Positions 1-8,739 of a stretch of DNA of 64,000 nucleotides are shown in pieces. The translations under genes and the position numbers were made by a program. Each line of letters begins with the position of its first letter. Position 1 is the first letter of the stretch. The notes below the pieces were generated by a model. That model saw nothing but the letters and a program-made list of their open reading frames with translations, was not told where the DNA came from and searched no databases. The DNA is from Streptomyces sp. NRRL F-5630 (lineage in GTDB: Bacteria > Actinomycetota > Actinomycetes > Streptomycetales > Streptomycetaceae), in contig NZ_JOGO01000010.1 of assembly GCF_000719475.1 (NCBI RefSeq), positions 53,518-117,517 on the forward strand. Direction: 5' to 3'.

Positions 1-619
1 TGAACTGACCGCCCTCGTCAACCGAGCAAGGAGTGTTTCCCTGGAAGACGTACGACTCGTCGAGCGGCTTGCCGTTGACCTTGAGCGGCCCGGTGCCGTT
101 GCACTCGACGGTGTCGCCACCGACGCCGATGACACGCTTGATCAGGTCCTTCTCGTCCGCGGACGGCATGAGCCCGATGAAGCTGAGGCCCCTCTGGAGG
201 ACATTGGGCGTGGGAGTGGGCTCGTTCTCCAGCCAGCGGTCGGGGTCCTTGAAGACGATCACCTCGCCGCGCGAGGGCTTGGAGCCGAACCACGGCGTGA
301 GCTTGTCGACGAGTACCCGGTCGCTGACCTGGAGCGTGTTCTGCATCGATCCGGAGGGGATCGAGAACGCCTGCACCAGGAACGTCTTGATGATCAGGGC
401 CAGGACCAGAGCGATGACGATGAGCAGCGGCAGTTCCTTCCAGAACGGCCGCGGCTTCTTCGGGGCGCTGGTCCTGCCATGGCCTCGCGGGGTGTCCGCG
501 CCGGACTCGGTCACCTCAGGCTCCCGCCCTTCCCCGGCGCCGGCCGGTCCCGCGCCTCCCTGCTCCGGCTCTTCCGGCCCCTCGTGTCCGGACCGGGCGC
601 CCACCGCGACGTCCCCCAC
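1..619 (-). CDS. sipY: Signal peptidase I (third of cluster; C-terminus cut by window edge)
   Basis: Membrane-bound serine protease that removes signal peptides from exported proteins. About 206 residues are visible. A disordered N-terminus of about 60 residues is followed by one membrane helix (about 62-85), then the catalytic-serine box SIPSGSM with Ser at about residue 91, and the general-base lysine box KRVIGVGGDT. The last box (GDHR-type) lies outside the window. Two in-frame GTG codons (625 and 619) sit behind GAGGAG. I chose 619 for its spacing. The symbol follows gene order next to rplS (rplS-sipW-sipX-sipY-sipZ in S. coelicolor, from memory). It is clearly a signal peptidase; which paralogue is inferred. 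Confidence 0.9.
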   Translation of the reverse strand, partial: MGDVAVGARSGHEGPEEPEQGGAGPAGAGEGREPEVTESGADTPRGHGRTSAPKKPRPFWKELPLLIVIALVLALIIKTFLVQAFSIPSGSMQNTLQVSDRVLVDKLTPWFGSKPSRGEVIVFKDPDRWLENEPTPTPNVLQRGLSFIGLMPSADEKDLIKRVIGVGGDTVECNGTGPLKVNGKPLDESYVFQGNTPCSVDEGGQF

Positions 620-1808
620 GCTCACTCCTCACTTCGAGCCCTTGCCCGCGCCGTAGGAGGAGCGGGCCCACCACTCCCATAACGAGCGGGAGTTCCGCAG
701 GGGTCGGGAGCGCGACGCCGGCCTTCGGCCGCGCCTGGGCCAGACTATGCGAGTCGTCTGTGCGTCCGGCCCACCCGGACGCCGCGTCGGGGACCCGCGC
801 GAAGCGCTCTCTGTGCCCCGGCGTGGACCAGTGCCCCAAAGGCCAGACGACGGCCACGGCGCGCCCCACCACGGCGTCTTCCGCGACAGTCCCGTCATAG
901 CCCGCGTCGCGGTGGAAGCGGGAATCTCCTGAGTTCGCCCGGTGATCCCCCAGCACGAAGAGGCGGCCGGCCGGGACATGGACCCGGAACTCCACTTCGG
1001 ACGGCCTATTCCCCGCACGAACGTACGGCTCCTCCACGGCCTGGCCGTTGACGGTCACCCGCCCCCGCGCGTCGCAGCACGCGACGGTGTCGCCCCCGAC
1101 GCCTACGACGCGTTTGATCAGATCTTTCTGGTCGGCGGACGGCAGGAGGCCGATGAATGCCAGCCCCTTCTTGAGCTGCCGGACGGGCCCGGACGAAGTG
1201 TCCGGGCCGCCCGCCTCGTCGCCGAGCCAGCCGCCGGGGTCACGGAAGACGACGACGTCGCCTCGGTGCACCTCGGCGCCGAACCACGGCGTGAGCTTGT
1301 CGACGACCACGCGGTCGCCGATGCGCAGCGTCTCCTCCATCGATCCCGAGGGGATCACGAACGCCTGCACGAAGAACGTCTTCAGCACGAGGGCGATGAG
1401 TAACGCCGCGCCCAGGAGGAGCGGGATCTCGCGCAACGTCGCGCGACGTCTGCGGCGCGCGACGCGACGTGCCCGCGCGCGACGCTGCACACGCCCTACG
1501 TCGCGTCGGCCGACACTCCCCCCATCGGATGTCGCGTGCGCGTCGGGGCTCGCCTGCCCCTCGTGCGCCGCACCGATGCCGTGGGTCGCCCCCACGTCGC
1601 CCACGGAGCGCGCGGCGTCGCGCGCGTCGTGCGGGGCTTCGTGGCCCTCGTACGGAGCGTCGGCGTCCCCGTATGCCGCCCCCTGCCCTTCGTACGAGGC
1701 GCGCCACGCCGCGTCGGACGGTCTTCCTGCCGCACCCGACGCGGCGGCGTCGTCATCCCCGTCGCCCACCGTCCCGCGACGTCCCGGCTGTCCCCCGTGC
1801 CTACCCAT
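516..1808 (-). CDS. sipX: Signal peptidase I (second of cluster), with long N- and C-terminal extensions
   Basis: Type I signal peptidase of 430 residues, long for the family. Residues 1-125 are low-complexity (Ala/Asp/Gly, then an Arg-rich stretch). The membrane helix is about 129-147, the catalytic Ser is about 156 in VIPSGSM, the lysine box is IKRVVGVGGDT, and the GDHRANSGDSR box follows. A C-terminal hydrophobic stretch (about PAELPLVMGVVGPLLL) may be a second membrane segment. The last 50 or so residues are Arg/Gly-rich and overlap the start of the next gene by about 100 bases, so the true end could differ if there is a frameshift near 640. The ATG at 1808 overlaps the stop of the upstream paralogue by 8 bases, which indicates translational coupling. 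Confidence 0.88.
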   Translation of the reverse strand: MGRHGGQPGRRGTVGDGDDDAAASGAAGRPSDAAWRASYEGQGAAYGDADAPYEGHEAPHDARDAARSVGDVGATHGIGAAHEGQASPDAHATSDGGSVGRRDVGRVQRRARARRVARRRRRATLREIPLLLGAALLIALVLKTFFVQAFVIPSGSMEETLRIGDRVVVDKLTPWFGAEVHRGDVVVFRDPGGWLGDEAGGPDTSSGPVRQLKKGLAFIGLLPSADQKDLIKRVVGVGGDTVACCDARGRVTVNGQAVEEPYVRAGNRPSEVEFRVHVPAGRLFVLGDHRANSGDSRFHRDAGYDGTVAEDAVVGRAVAVVWPLGHWSTPGHRERFARVPDAASGWAGRTDDSHSLAQARPKAGVALPTPAELPLVMGVVGPLLLRRGQGLEVRSERGGRRGGRPVRTRGAGRAGAGRRGTGRRRGRAGA

Positions 1809-2496
1809 GTGCCGCGGCGGACGGCGCCGGGACGCGCGCGTAGGCGTCGCGTTGTTGCAGGCCGTTCCAGCGGCTCGGCGGCCAGACCACCAGGTCCGCC
1901 CGGCCCCGTACGGAGGAGAGCGGGATCATGCCGCCGCCCGGCGAACCGAGGTGGTCGCGCGAGTCGGCGGAGTCCGCGCGGTGGTCACCGAGGACGAAGA
2001 GGCGTCCGGCCGGGACCACGACGTCGAAGGCGGCGTCCGAGGGCGTGTCCCCGGAGTGGAGGAAGGGCTCGGTGACCCGCTTCCCGTTGATCGTGAGCCT
2101 GCCGTCCTTGGCGCAACACCGCACCCGGTCACCCCCGACTCCCACGACGCGCTTGATGTAGTCACCGTCACCGAAGTACCCGGTGCCGTCGAAGACCACG
2201 ACGTCGCCGCGGCGCGGCTCGCCGCCGAAACGGTACGCCAGTTTGTCGACCATGACACGGTCACCGACGCGAAGCGCGGGTTCCATGGACGCGCTGGGAA
2301 TCCCGAAGGGTTGCGCGACGAAGCGGCTCACCAGGAGCAGGACGGCGACAAGAGCGAGCCCGGCGGCCGTCCACACGCCGCCGGGCAGCCAGGACAGACG
2401 AGAGCGCGACCCCTCCACCGCCCGGTCCGTCGTTGATGCGGACGGATTCGGTACGGCGGAACGGTCGCGCTCCGTGTCCTGCGTTTCGGTGTCCAT
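1801..2496 (-). CDS. sipW: Signal peptidase I (first of cluster)
   Basis: Compact type I signal peptidase of 231 residues. The N-terminal cytoplasmic part is about 40 residues and a single membrane helix runs from about 41 to 58. Catalytic Ser70 lies in GIPSASM, and Lys115 in YIKRVVGVGGD. The GDHRADSADSR box is near the middle of the C-terminal half. Unlike its neighbour it has no obvious C-terminal membrane anchor. The ATG start gives a normal family length. It is first in the tandem signal peptidase cluster downstream of rplS, and its stop overlaps the next ATG. Confidence 0.93.
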   Translation of the reverse strand: MDTETQDTERDRSAVPNPSASTTDRAVEGSRSRLSWLPGGVWTAAGLALVAVLLLVSRFVAQPFGIPSASMEPALRVGDRVMVDKLAYRFGGEPRRGDVVVFDGTGYFGDGDYIKRVVGVGGDRVRCCAKDGRLTINGKRVTEPFLHSGDTPSDAAFDVVVPAGRLFVLGDHRADSADSRDHLGSPGGGMIPLSSVRGRADLVVWPPSRWNGLQQRDAYARVPAPSAAAHG

Positions 2497-2555
2497 GGCG
2501 CCCCGATGCTATCGGGCGACGCTGTGGGTCCCCCCGGGCCGTGGTGGCCCGGTGC

Positions 2556-2575
2556 GCGCGGCCCGCCGGCCGCGC
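2556..2575 (-). terminator. Hairpin between rplS and the signal peptidase cluster
   Basis: A perfect 8-bp stem (GCGCGGCC / GGCCGCGC) with a 4-base loop lies just after the rplS stop. There is no U-tract, which is common for actinomycete terminators. It could end or attenuate the rpsP-rplS transcript before the signal peptidases. Confidence 0.5.
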
Positions 2576-2583
2576 CCGCGAGA

Positions 2584-2934
2584 TCAGCTCTCGCGCTTCT
2601 CCTTGATCTTCGCGGCCTTACCGCGCAGCTCACGGAGGTAGTAGAGCTTGGCGCGACGGACGTCACCGCGGGTCACCAGCTCGATCTTCTCGACGATCGG
2701 GGTGTGCACGGGGAAGGTGCGCTCCACGCCGACGGAGAAGGAGACCTTGCGGACCGTGAAGGTCTCGCGGACGCCCGAGCCCTGGCGGCGGATGACGACG
2801 CCCTTGAACTGCTGCACACGGGAGCGGTTGCCCTCGATGACGCGCACGTGGACGTTGACGGTGTCGCCGGGGCGGAACGCCGGGAGGTCGCTGCGCAGCG
2901 ACGCGGCGTCGACGGAGTCGAGCAGGTTGGACAT
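2584..2934 (-). CDS. rplS: 50S ribosomal protein L19
   Basis: L19 sits at the 30S-50S interface. The protein is 116 residues when started at the ATG at 2934 ([12 protein letters not shown]), the usual actinomycete length. An upstream ATG at 2961 would add nine residues (MASARKQTH) that are not family-like, and GAGGAAG lies upstream of 2934 at an acceptable distance. Conserved L19 segments [28 protein letters not shown] and [21 protein letters not shown] are all visible. It belongs to the rpsP-KH-rimM-trmD-rplS cluster, about 130 bases after trmD. Confidence 0.97.
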   Translation of the reverse strand: MSNLLDSVDAASLRSDLPAFRPGDTVNVHVRVIEGNRSRVQQFKGVVIRRQGSGVRETFTVRKVSFSVGVERTFPVHTPIVEKIELVTRGDVRRAKLYYLRELRGKAAKIKEKRES

Positions 2935-3062
2935 GTGTGTCTGCTTCCTCGCTGATGCCACAGGTCATCAGCGGAACATGGTGATGAGTGAAGGGTGCCG
3001 CTTCGCCGGGCGGGCGTCGTTCCCCCTGTGGCAGGGGCGCGCGCCGGACGGACGGCAGTGGC

Positions 3063-3965
3063 CTATTCTTCCACGTCGGAGGATGCAGGCCCAAATCGGC
3101 CGTCGGGCCCCTGCCGCCAGCCGAGCAGGGAGAGCGTCTCGCGGTCCTTCTTGTCGAACGCCGCGGGGTCGCAGCGGGCGATGAGGTCGGGGCGGTGCGC
3201 GACGGTGCGCGCCAGCGCCTCGTCGCGACGCCAGCGCGCGATGCGGCCGTGATGCCCGCTCAGCAGCACGTCGGGGATGCCGCGCCCGCGCCAGGACGGC
3301 GGCTTCGTGTAGACGGGGCCTTCGAGGAGATCCGCCATGGCTCCGGGGGCGAAGGAGTCGTCGCGGTGGGACTCGGCGTTGCCGAGCACGCCGGGCAGGA
3401 GCCGGGCGACAGCCTCGGTGATGACGAGGACGGCCGCCTCGCCGCCCGCGAGCACGTAGTCGCCGATGGAGACCTCGTACACGGGAAGCCGCGTCGAGTA
3501 CTCCTCCGTGACGCGTCGGTCGATGCCCTCGTAGCGTGCCGGGGTGAAGATCAGCCAAGGGCGCGCGGAGAGTTCGACGGCGAGTTGCTGCGTGAAGGAC
3601 CGGCCGCTCGGCGTCGGTACGACGAGCACCGGTTCGCGCGCTCCCGCCTCGTAGCCGTCCGCGAGTACCTCGTCGAGCGCGTCGCCCCACGGCTCGGTCT
3701 TCATGACCATGCCGGGCCCGCCACCGTACGGGGTGTCGTCCACGGTGTGGTGACGGTCGTACGTCCAGTCGCGGAGGTCGTGCACGTGGACGTCGAGCTG
3801 TCCGCGGGCACGTGCCTTGCCGACGAGGGAGACGTGGAGCGGGTCGAGGTACTCGGGGAAGATCGTGAGCGCGTCGAGACGGAGCGCGGGAGCCACGGGG
3901 TCGGGCGCGGTCGGGGGCGCGGGCTCGTGCGACGTAGCGGCGGGACGCGAGGCGGGGGCGGTCAC
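3063..3965 (-). CDS. trmD: tRNA (guanine37-N1)-methyltransferase
   Basis: SPOUT-family enzyme that methylates G37 next to the anticodon, preventing +1 frameshifting, with S-adenosylmethionine as donor. It is 300 residues. Residues 1-27 are a Pro/Ala-rich leader absent from most homologues, and the family fold begins at [13 protein letters not shown]. Visible motifs are [14 protein letters not shown], the RYEGIDRR segment and the trefoil-knot cofactor site [13 protein letters not shown]. The ATG at 3965 overlaps the rimM stop by four bases (ATGA), so the two are probably translationally coupled. A GTG or internal start closer to the fold cannot be excluded. Confidence 0.95.
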   Translation of the reverse strand: MTAPASRPAATSHEPAPPTAPDPVAPALRLDALTIFPEYLDPLHVSLVGKARARGQLDVHVHDLRDWTYDRHHTVDDTPYGGGPGMVMKTEPWGDALDEVLADGYEAGAREPVLVVPTPSGRSFTQQLAVELSARPWLIFTPARYEGIDRRVTEEYSTRLPVYEVSIGDYVLAGGEAAVLVITEAVARLLPGVLGNAESHRDDSFAPGAMADLLEGPVYTKPPSWRGRGIPDVLLSGHHGRIARWRRDEALARTVAHRPDLIARCDPAAFDKKDRETLSLLGWRQGPDGRFGPASSDVEE

Positions 3966-4684
3966 CGGGGGTCCTCGGGGGGGACGTCGCGCGACGTCGC
4001 GCCGTTTCCGGCGGACGGCGCGTCGTCCTTGGCCGCCGCCGCGTCACCGGCGCGCGACGCCGCCTCGTCCGTACGCGACGTGGCGCGCGCCGTCGCGTGG
4101 TCCGACGCTGCGTCGTCCGAGGCCGCGCCCTCCTCCGTGCGCGACGTCTCCCGCTCCGACGCGACGTCGGCCTCGTCCGGATCGAGCAGCCCTCGCGGCG
4201 GATTGATCACGGCGCGCTGTTCGTGCAGGTCGATCTCGGTGACGATCTCCTCGACGAAGGGGATCATCACCTCGCTGCCGTCGGGACGCTCGACGATGAA
4301 GAGATCCTGCGAGGGGAGGTGCGAGATCTCCGTGATCCGCCCGATCTCCTCGCCGTCCTCGGTGACCACGTCGAGGTCCATGAGCTGATAGTCATAGAAC
4401 TCTTCGGGGTCCTCGGGTACCTCCTCCGGATCGACCTCGGCGATCAGCAGCGTGTTGCGCAGCGCCTCTGCGGCGGTGCGGTCCTTCACCCCAGCGAAGC
4501 GCAGCAGCAGCCGGCCGCTGTGCACCCGCCCCTGCTCGATCGTCAGCGGCCCGGCACCGGGCGGATCGGTCGCGAGTACGGCGCCGGGCGGGAGCCGCAG
4601 CTCCGGCTCGTCCGTACGCACCTCGACGGTGACCTCGCCCTTGATGCCGTGGGCACGGCCGATCCGTGCGACTACCAGCTGCAC
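3962..4684 (-). CDS. rimM: 16S rRNA processing protein RimM with long disordered C-terminal tail
   Basis: RimM binds S19 and assists maturation of the 30S head. The GTG at 4684 is preceded by AGGAGA at good spacing. It gives 240 residues starting [18 protein letters not shown], the family N-terminus. The RimM domain is about 3-85 and the PRC-barrel about 93-170 ([25 protein letters not shown]). Family members usually stop near 170-180 residues. Here about 65 extra residues are Asp/Ala/Ser/Thr/Arg-rich with ATSRDV-type repeats. Those repeats are the translated form of the GACGTCGCG motif scattered through this window, with an exact decamer at 3991-4000. The stop overlaps the trmD start. Confidence 0.94.
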   Translation of the reverse strand: MQLVVARIGRAHGIKGEVTVEVRTDEPELRLPPGAVLATDPPGAGPLTIEQGRVHSGRLLLRFAGVKDRTAAEALRNTLLIAEVDPEEVPEDPEEFYDYQLMDLDVVTEDGEEIGRITEISHLPSQDLFIVERPDGSEVMIPFVEEIVTEIDLHEQRAVINPPRGLLDPDEADVASERETSRTEEGAASDDAASDHATARATSRTDEAASRAGDAAAAKDDAPSAGNGATSRDVPPEDPR

Positions 4685-4826
4685 TCTGGGGATCTCCTGT
4701 CCTGCTACGACGCCTGCTGCGACGTGGGTCCTGGTAACGACGACGGGCCGGGGCCGGCCCGAGGGCCCGCCCCGGCCCGCGCCGGTGCTGTGCTGTGTCC
4801 GGTGGGACCTCAGCGCGTGTACGAGT

Positions 4827-5066
4827 TCAGCGCACGTGGTCCACGTCGACGAGATCGACGCGGACACCACGGCCACCGATGGCACCCACGACGGTGCGCA
4901 GGGCGCGCGCGGTGCGGCCACTGCGGCCGATCACCTTGCCGAGGTCGTCGGGATGCACCCGTACCTCGAGAACGCGCCCGCGGCGCAGGGTGCGCTCGGC
5001 AACCTGCACGTCGTCGGGGTTGTCGACAATGCCCTTCACGAGGTGTTCGAGAGCCTCGTCGAGCAT
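4827..5066 (-). CDS. khpA: KH-domain RNA-binding protein (KhpA type)
   Basis: Small single-KH RNA chaperone of 79 residues. In other bacteria it partners with KhpB in post-transcriptional control of cell growth and division. The ATG at 5066 starts [20 protein letters not shown], one base after the rpsP stop. The KH signature is visible as [16 protein letters not shown], with the GxxG loop as GRSG. Upstream in-frame codons would add an Arg-rich stretch that overlaps rpsP and is not family-like. Placement between rpsP and rimM is typical of Gram-positive bacteria. The symbol is assigned by family and position. Confidence 0.92.
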   Translation of the reverse strand: MLDEALEHLVKGIVDNPDDVQVAERTLRRGRVLEVRVHPDDLGKVIGRSGRTARALRTVVGAIGGRGVRVDLVDVDHVR

Positions 5067-5067
5067 G

Positions 5068-5496
5068 TCAGCCCTCGGTCGACTCGGACGAGTCGGACTC
5101 GTCCTTCTTGTCGGCCTTCTTAGCCTTCTGGGTGATGGCCTCACCCTTGGGCTCGTCGCCGGCCTTCGCCGAGACGGCCTCGAAGAGACCGCTGTGGTCG
5201 GGCTTCGGCTCCGGCTGGAGCAGCGGCGCCGGGGCGGGCTCGCCCTTGAACTTCTGCCAATCGCCGGTCTTCTTCAGGATGGCGAGGACAGGCTCGGTCG
5301 GCTGCGCGCCGACACCCAGCCAGTACGCCACGCGGTCGGCGTCGACCTCGATGCGCGAGGGGTTCTGCACCGGGTGGTACAGGCCGATCTCCTCGATCGC
5401 ACGGCCGTCACGGCGCGTGCGGGAGTCGGCGATGATGATGCGGTAGTGAGGCGCGCGGATCTTGCCCAGACGCTTCAGCTTGATCTTGACTGCCAC
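5068..5496 (-). CDS. rpsP: 30S ribosomal protein S16
   Basis: S16 is needed for early 30S assembly. The protein is 142 residues, starting [20 protein letters not shown], with the conserved YHPVQNP and [24 protein letters not shown] segments. The C-terminal 60 residues are a charged, Lys/Glu/Ser-rich extension typical of actinomycete S16. The ribosome binding site (GGAGA) lies just upstream. It is the first gene of the rpsP-khpA-rimM-trmD-rplS cluster, so the cluster promoter should lie in the spacer above 5497. Confidence 0.97.
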   Translation of the reverse strand: MAVKIKLKRLGKIRAPHYRIIIADSRTRRDGRAIEEIGLYHPVQNPSRIEVDADRVAYWLGVGAQPTEPVLAILKKTGDWQKFKGEPAPAPLLQPEPKPDHSGLFEAVSAKAGDEPKGEAITQKAKKADKKDESDSSESTEG

Positions 5497-6038
5497 GGAA
5501 GTGGTGTCTCCTGGTCTTGACGGGGTGGGGCACCGGATGATGCCGCGTGGGGTTGCGGAATCCGACCGGGCCCGCAGGACACGTCAGCCGGAGGAGAGAG
5601 GGGTCCTGTGCGGCTGTCGAGTACAGCTGTCCATTCTGCCACAGCCGACGACGCGCCCGAACCCGTGGGTGGAGAGCCCGGGATCGACCTCGTCACGGGG
5701 ACGGCGCGACGGTGTGAGTACGACGCGACGCGATGTCGCGGGGGGCACGCGACGTCGCGTGGCATACGCCTCTGAGAGGGTGCGACGTCGCGTCGAGGGC
5801 GGCGCGCGGCGTACGAGCCACCGTGCGGCGACGTACGGGACGCGGCGCGGGACGCACGCTCGGCGGCACGAGAGGCGACGTACGAGGCGCTGCGACGCGG
5901 CGGGGGCCGACGACGCGACGCCGCGTCGCGCGCGACGGAGTACCGGTACGCGTCAGTGCACCCGGCGGTGTGGCACGTCCGGGGCGGGAGCCGGACGTGC
6001 CACGCCGTCGGCTCGCGAGGCGGCGCGCGGCCCGGCGC
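5497..6038. other. Intergenic spacer: rpsP leader/promoter side, then motif-rich DNA
   Basis: No gene is seen. On the minus strand a CAGAAT hexamer (5633-5638) resembles a -10 box about 135 bases upstream of rpsP, but no good -35 is visible, so the promoter is only suggested. From about 5700 the spacer carries copies and variants of the GACGTCGCG motif, including an exact GCGACGTCGC at 5749-5758. A strong hairpin at 5970-6003 belongs to the next gene and is listed separately. Confidence 0.5.
5970..6003 (-). terminator. Terminator hairpin of the SprT-like gene
   Basis: A perfect 13-bp stem (GTGGCACGTCCGG with its complement) with an 8-base loop begins 36 bases after the stop of the SprT-like gene. 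There is no U-tract. Stem quality and position make a transcription terminator likely. Confidence 0.75.
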
Positions 6039-6683
6039 TCAGGACAGGGCGGGCACGGCGGGCTCGGGAATGCGGAAGGGCTTTCCGCAGCCGCCGCACA
6101 TGATCGGCGCCTGGGCCAGGACAGAGGGCACGACGCGTACGTTGCGGCCGCAGTCGCACACCGCCTTGACGCGTACGCCGCCGCCGGACGAACCGTGCCG
6201 GGCCGCGGGGCCGCGGAAGCTGCTCGACGAGTCGGTGGAGGTCGCGGCGGTGTGCGCCTTCAACGCGTGGTGCAGCCGGTCGATGGTGGCCCGGTAGCGC
6301 TTCCTCGCCTCGGTGTTGAGGGTGACGAGGGAGAAGCCGCTGCTCGGATGCGGCTCCTCGGGGTGGTCCAGGCCCAGTTCCTCGGCGATCGCGAGGAATC
6401 TGCGGTTGTGGTAGCGGCCGGCGCGGGAGGTGTCGCGAACACCCCGGGCGGCGGCGAGACCGTGAACCGCCTCGTGCAGCAGTCGTTCGAAGGAGAGTTC
6501 ATGTCCGCAGGCGGACGAGGACTCCCCGATCAGGGACTCGGGCGCGGCAAGATCCGGCAGGTCGGGGTGGTACCGCTGAATATCGGCCCACGCCTGCGCC
6601 AGCTCTGCGGCGAGAACAGGTGGTGTCGTGCTCACGTCGTGACCAACGAGCCGCGCCTGCGGCGTGTTCCTATTCCGGGCCAT
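6039..6683 (-). CDS. SprT-like zinc metalloprotease-fold protein (conserved hypothetical)
   Basis: Cytoplasmic protein of about 214 residues from the ATG at 6683. It has a HEAVH zinc-metalloprotease motif at about residues 70-74 (FERLLHEAVHGLAAARGV) and a C-terminal zinc-ribbon-like Cys cluster (CDCG followed by CGGC). This layout resembles SprT/SprT-like proteins, but no substrate is known to me. Starts are uncertain: the GTG at 6635 (VSTTPPVLAAEL) would also give a family-like N-terminus, and neither start has a strong ribosome binding site. An upstream ATG (6812) adds unconserved residues. It is followed by a strong hairpin, so it is probably monocistronic. Confidence 0.8.
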   Translation of the reverse strand: MARNRNTPQARLVGHDVSTTPPVLAAELAQAWADIQRYHPDLPDLAAPESLIGESSSACGHELSFERLLHEAVHGLAAARGVRDTSRAGRYHNRRFLAIAEELGLDHPEEPHPSSGFSLVTLNTEARKRYRATIDRLHHALKAHTAATSTDSSSSFRGPAARHGSSGGGVRVKAVCDCGRNVRVVPSVLAQAPIMCGGCGKPFRIPEPAVPALS

Positions 6684-7357
6684 CCCAAATAATTTGCTCG
6701 TACCCGCCAGTTGGCCGTGATGCGTCCCGAGGAGGGCGGGTGCGTCGATGTGCGGAGAAGCCGTCACAGCTCCCCGCAAGACGGTACGTAGCGCGCCGCC
6801 GCTCCGCCGCACGCAGTGCCCTGCGACGCGGCGCCTCGGGGGCGACGCCGGGGACCGCGCGGCAGGGAGAGGCGGCGGCCCTGCCGGGTCGCGCGCCGGG
6901 GCCGGTGGTGTCCGGCGTCGCGCGACGGGGGCGACGTTACCGCGCGGCGCGGGGCGTGTTCGCGTCGGGGTACGAGGCCCCTACGGCGCGAGTCACATGC
7001 GCCACCGGCGCGACGCTGGCGCGAGGCTCCCCGCGACGTCGGCGCGCGCGGGCGACGTCGCGCAGCCCGCGTGACGTCACGCGGCGGGCCCCGTCCGAGG
7101 GCGCGCAGAGGGGGCGCTGCCCGGGGCGAATCGGAACGCGGACGGCGCAGGGGAGCGCGAAAGGTGGCACACAAGCATTGGCCGACAAACCCCGGGTCTG
7201 CCCTGGACGGCACGACCCGGGCGCAGTTTCCTGGCATACGGGAGAGGGAGCACGCGCGGACGGGTACGACTCACGCCGCGCACGAGAGCGGCACGGGCCG
7301 CACGGGGGGCGGATTGCACAGGCATCACACATCTCTGAGCCGATGGGGGCGCCATCC
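6684..7357. other. Divergent intergenic spacer
   Basis: This spacer separates the SprT-like gene (minus) from the methyltransferase (plus). The first 40 bases are relatively AT-rich and may hold the minus-strand promoter, but I cannot align convincing -35/-10 boxes. From 6780 to 7090 it is filled with GACGTCGCG-type motifs, with an exact GCGACGTCGC at 7052-7061. Long overlapping reading frames here are composition artefacts. Confidence 0.45.
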
Positions 7358-8332
7358 ATGACATCCATGCTCGTGCGGGAATCACGCCGCGAGGCCACGG
7401 GCTCCCGGCGTACACGCGACGGGGAACGGTCGGCCCTGGACTGGGCGGAGATCCAGGAACCCATGCTCGTCCCGCTCTACACGGCGGTGTACGAGCGTCT
7501 TCAGGTCGGACCGGGTGCGCGCCTGCTCGGGCTGGGCTGCGGGGCGGGGCTCGCGTTGGTGCTCGCGCGGGCGCGCGGCGCGGCGGTGACCGGCGTTGAC
7601 GAGGGGTCGCGGGCGCGGCTGGCGCTCGCCGCGGAGCGGCTCGGCTGCTCCGTGGCCGAGGCGGGGCGACCGCGGGGCCCTGTTCCTCCGCCCGGCGCGG
7701 CAGTGCCGCGCCGCGACGTCGCCGCGGGTAACGCGGCTGCTGCCCCGGAAGACGTCGCGACGCCGCGTCTCCTGCACGGGGCACCGACGGTCCTGCGCGA
7801 CATGGACGCGCCGTCCTTCACGGTCGTCACCGCCTTTCAGCCCGCCGGCGCGACTGCGGGAGACTACGCCACCCTCACGGCGCGACTGCGCGCGGCTTTG
7901 CCCTTCGCGGCACGCGGCGCGACGGTCGTGGTGGCCAGCTGGGGGCCGCCCGAGCGGTGCGCCGCGTCAACGGTGCTGCGTGTCGCGACACGGCTCGCGG
8001 ACACCGACGCCTCGTTGTCCTTCGGCCCCGGCGAGCTGGGCGCGGGCGGGGGCTGGCGGCCGGAACGCAGGGACGACTTGGAGGCGGTCGCCGCGCGGGC
8101 GGGACTGCGACTGCTGGGCTCCGGGCGCGTGGCCTGCCCCTTCGGGTACAGCGGAACGGCGGGCGCGGTGCGTGGTCTGCTGTCGACGGGGCTCTTCGAC
8201 GCGGCGGTCGAGGCGACGGACGCCGCGCAGGTGGACAAGGAGGTGCGCGAGGCCCTGCATCCGTTCACGCGGCAGGACGGCACCGTCTGGATGCCGAACG
8301 TCTTCCGCTACGTCGTCGCGCGGCGGGACTGA
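7358..8332 (+). CDS. SAM-dependent methyltransferase, class I
   Basis: Predicted soluble class I methyltransferase of about 324 residues; the substrate is unknown. The cofactor loop LLGLGCGAGLALV is at about 57-69, followed by TGVDEGSRARLALAAERL, the acidic-strand region. An insert around residues 115-150 carries the window-wide motif (decamer at 7713-7722). The C-terminus reads VWMPNVFRYVVARR. Three in-frame ATGs (7343, 7358, 7367) cluster at the start. I chose 7358 because GGGGGCG lies about 8 bases upstream. It is convergent with the FtsH gene. The family is clear, but there is nothing to assign a substrate. Confidence 0.85.
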   Translation: MTSMLVRESRREATGSRRTRDGERSALDWAEIQEPMLVPLYTAVYERLQVGPGARLLGLGCGAGLALVLARARGAAVTGVDEGSRARLALAAERLGCSVAEAGRPRGPVPPPGAAVPRRDVAAGNAAAAPEDVATPRLLHGAPTVLRDMDAPSFTVVTAFQPAGATAGDYATLTARLRAALPFAARGATVVVASWGPPERCAASTVLRVATRLADTDASLSFGPGELGAGGGWRPERRDDLEAVAARAGLRLLGSGRVACPFGYSGTAGAVRGLLSTGLFDAAVEATDAAQVDKEVREALHPFTRQDGTVWMPNVFRYVVARRD

Positions 8333-8739
8333 GGGGGAGGCACCGGGACGGGGCGCGCCAGGGCGGCTTGCGGGGACGGGGGACGGGCGAGGCGTCGCGA
8401 CACGTCGCGCAGGCCCATACCGCGCCCGCGCCTCGCGACGTGGCGACTGCGCATCATCGGCCCCGCGCCACGCCCTCGCGCACGCCGCCCTACCGCGCAC
8501 ATCGCCTCCGCGTCGCACCGCGTCGTCACCGCCACTGCACGCGTCATCGCATATGCGACGTCGCGTCATCCGTCAGTCTTGACGCCGCGCTGTCCCGGAC
8601 AGGGACGGCGCAGCGTCGTCGCGACGTGTCGTACCGCCGTCGGCCGCGGCGTCTGCGCGCCGCGTCCCCCACGCGGCGTATCCCTGCATCGCGGCAGGGC
8701 CGGTTTCGGCCATACGAGAGACCTCGCCCGCCTCCCGGT
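8333..8739. repeat. Convergent spacer with dispersed palindrome motif
   Basis: No gene is seen between the methyltransferase and ftsH stops. The spacer holds many GTCGCG/CGCGAC variants. One inverted copy of the CGCGACGTCGCATATG core (8549-8565) is shared with the 30-bp block found near 15.75, 41.69 and 44.8 kb. No convincing terminator hairpin was seen. Confidence 0.5.
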
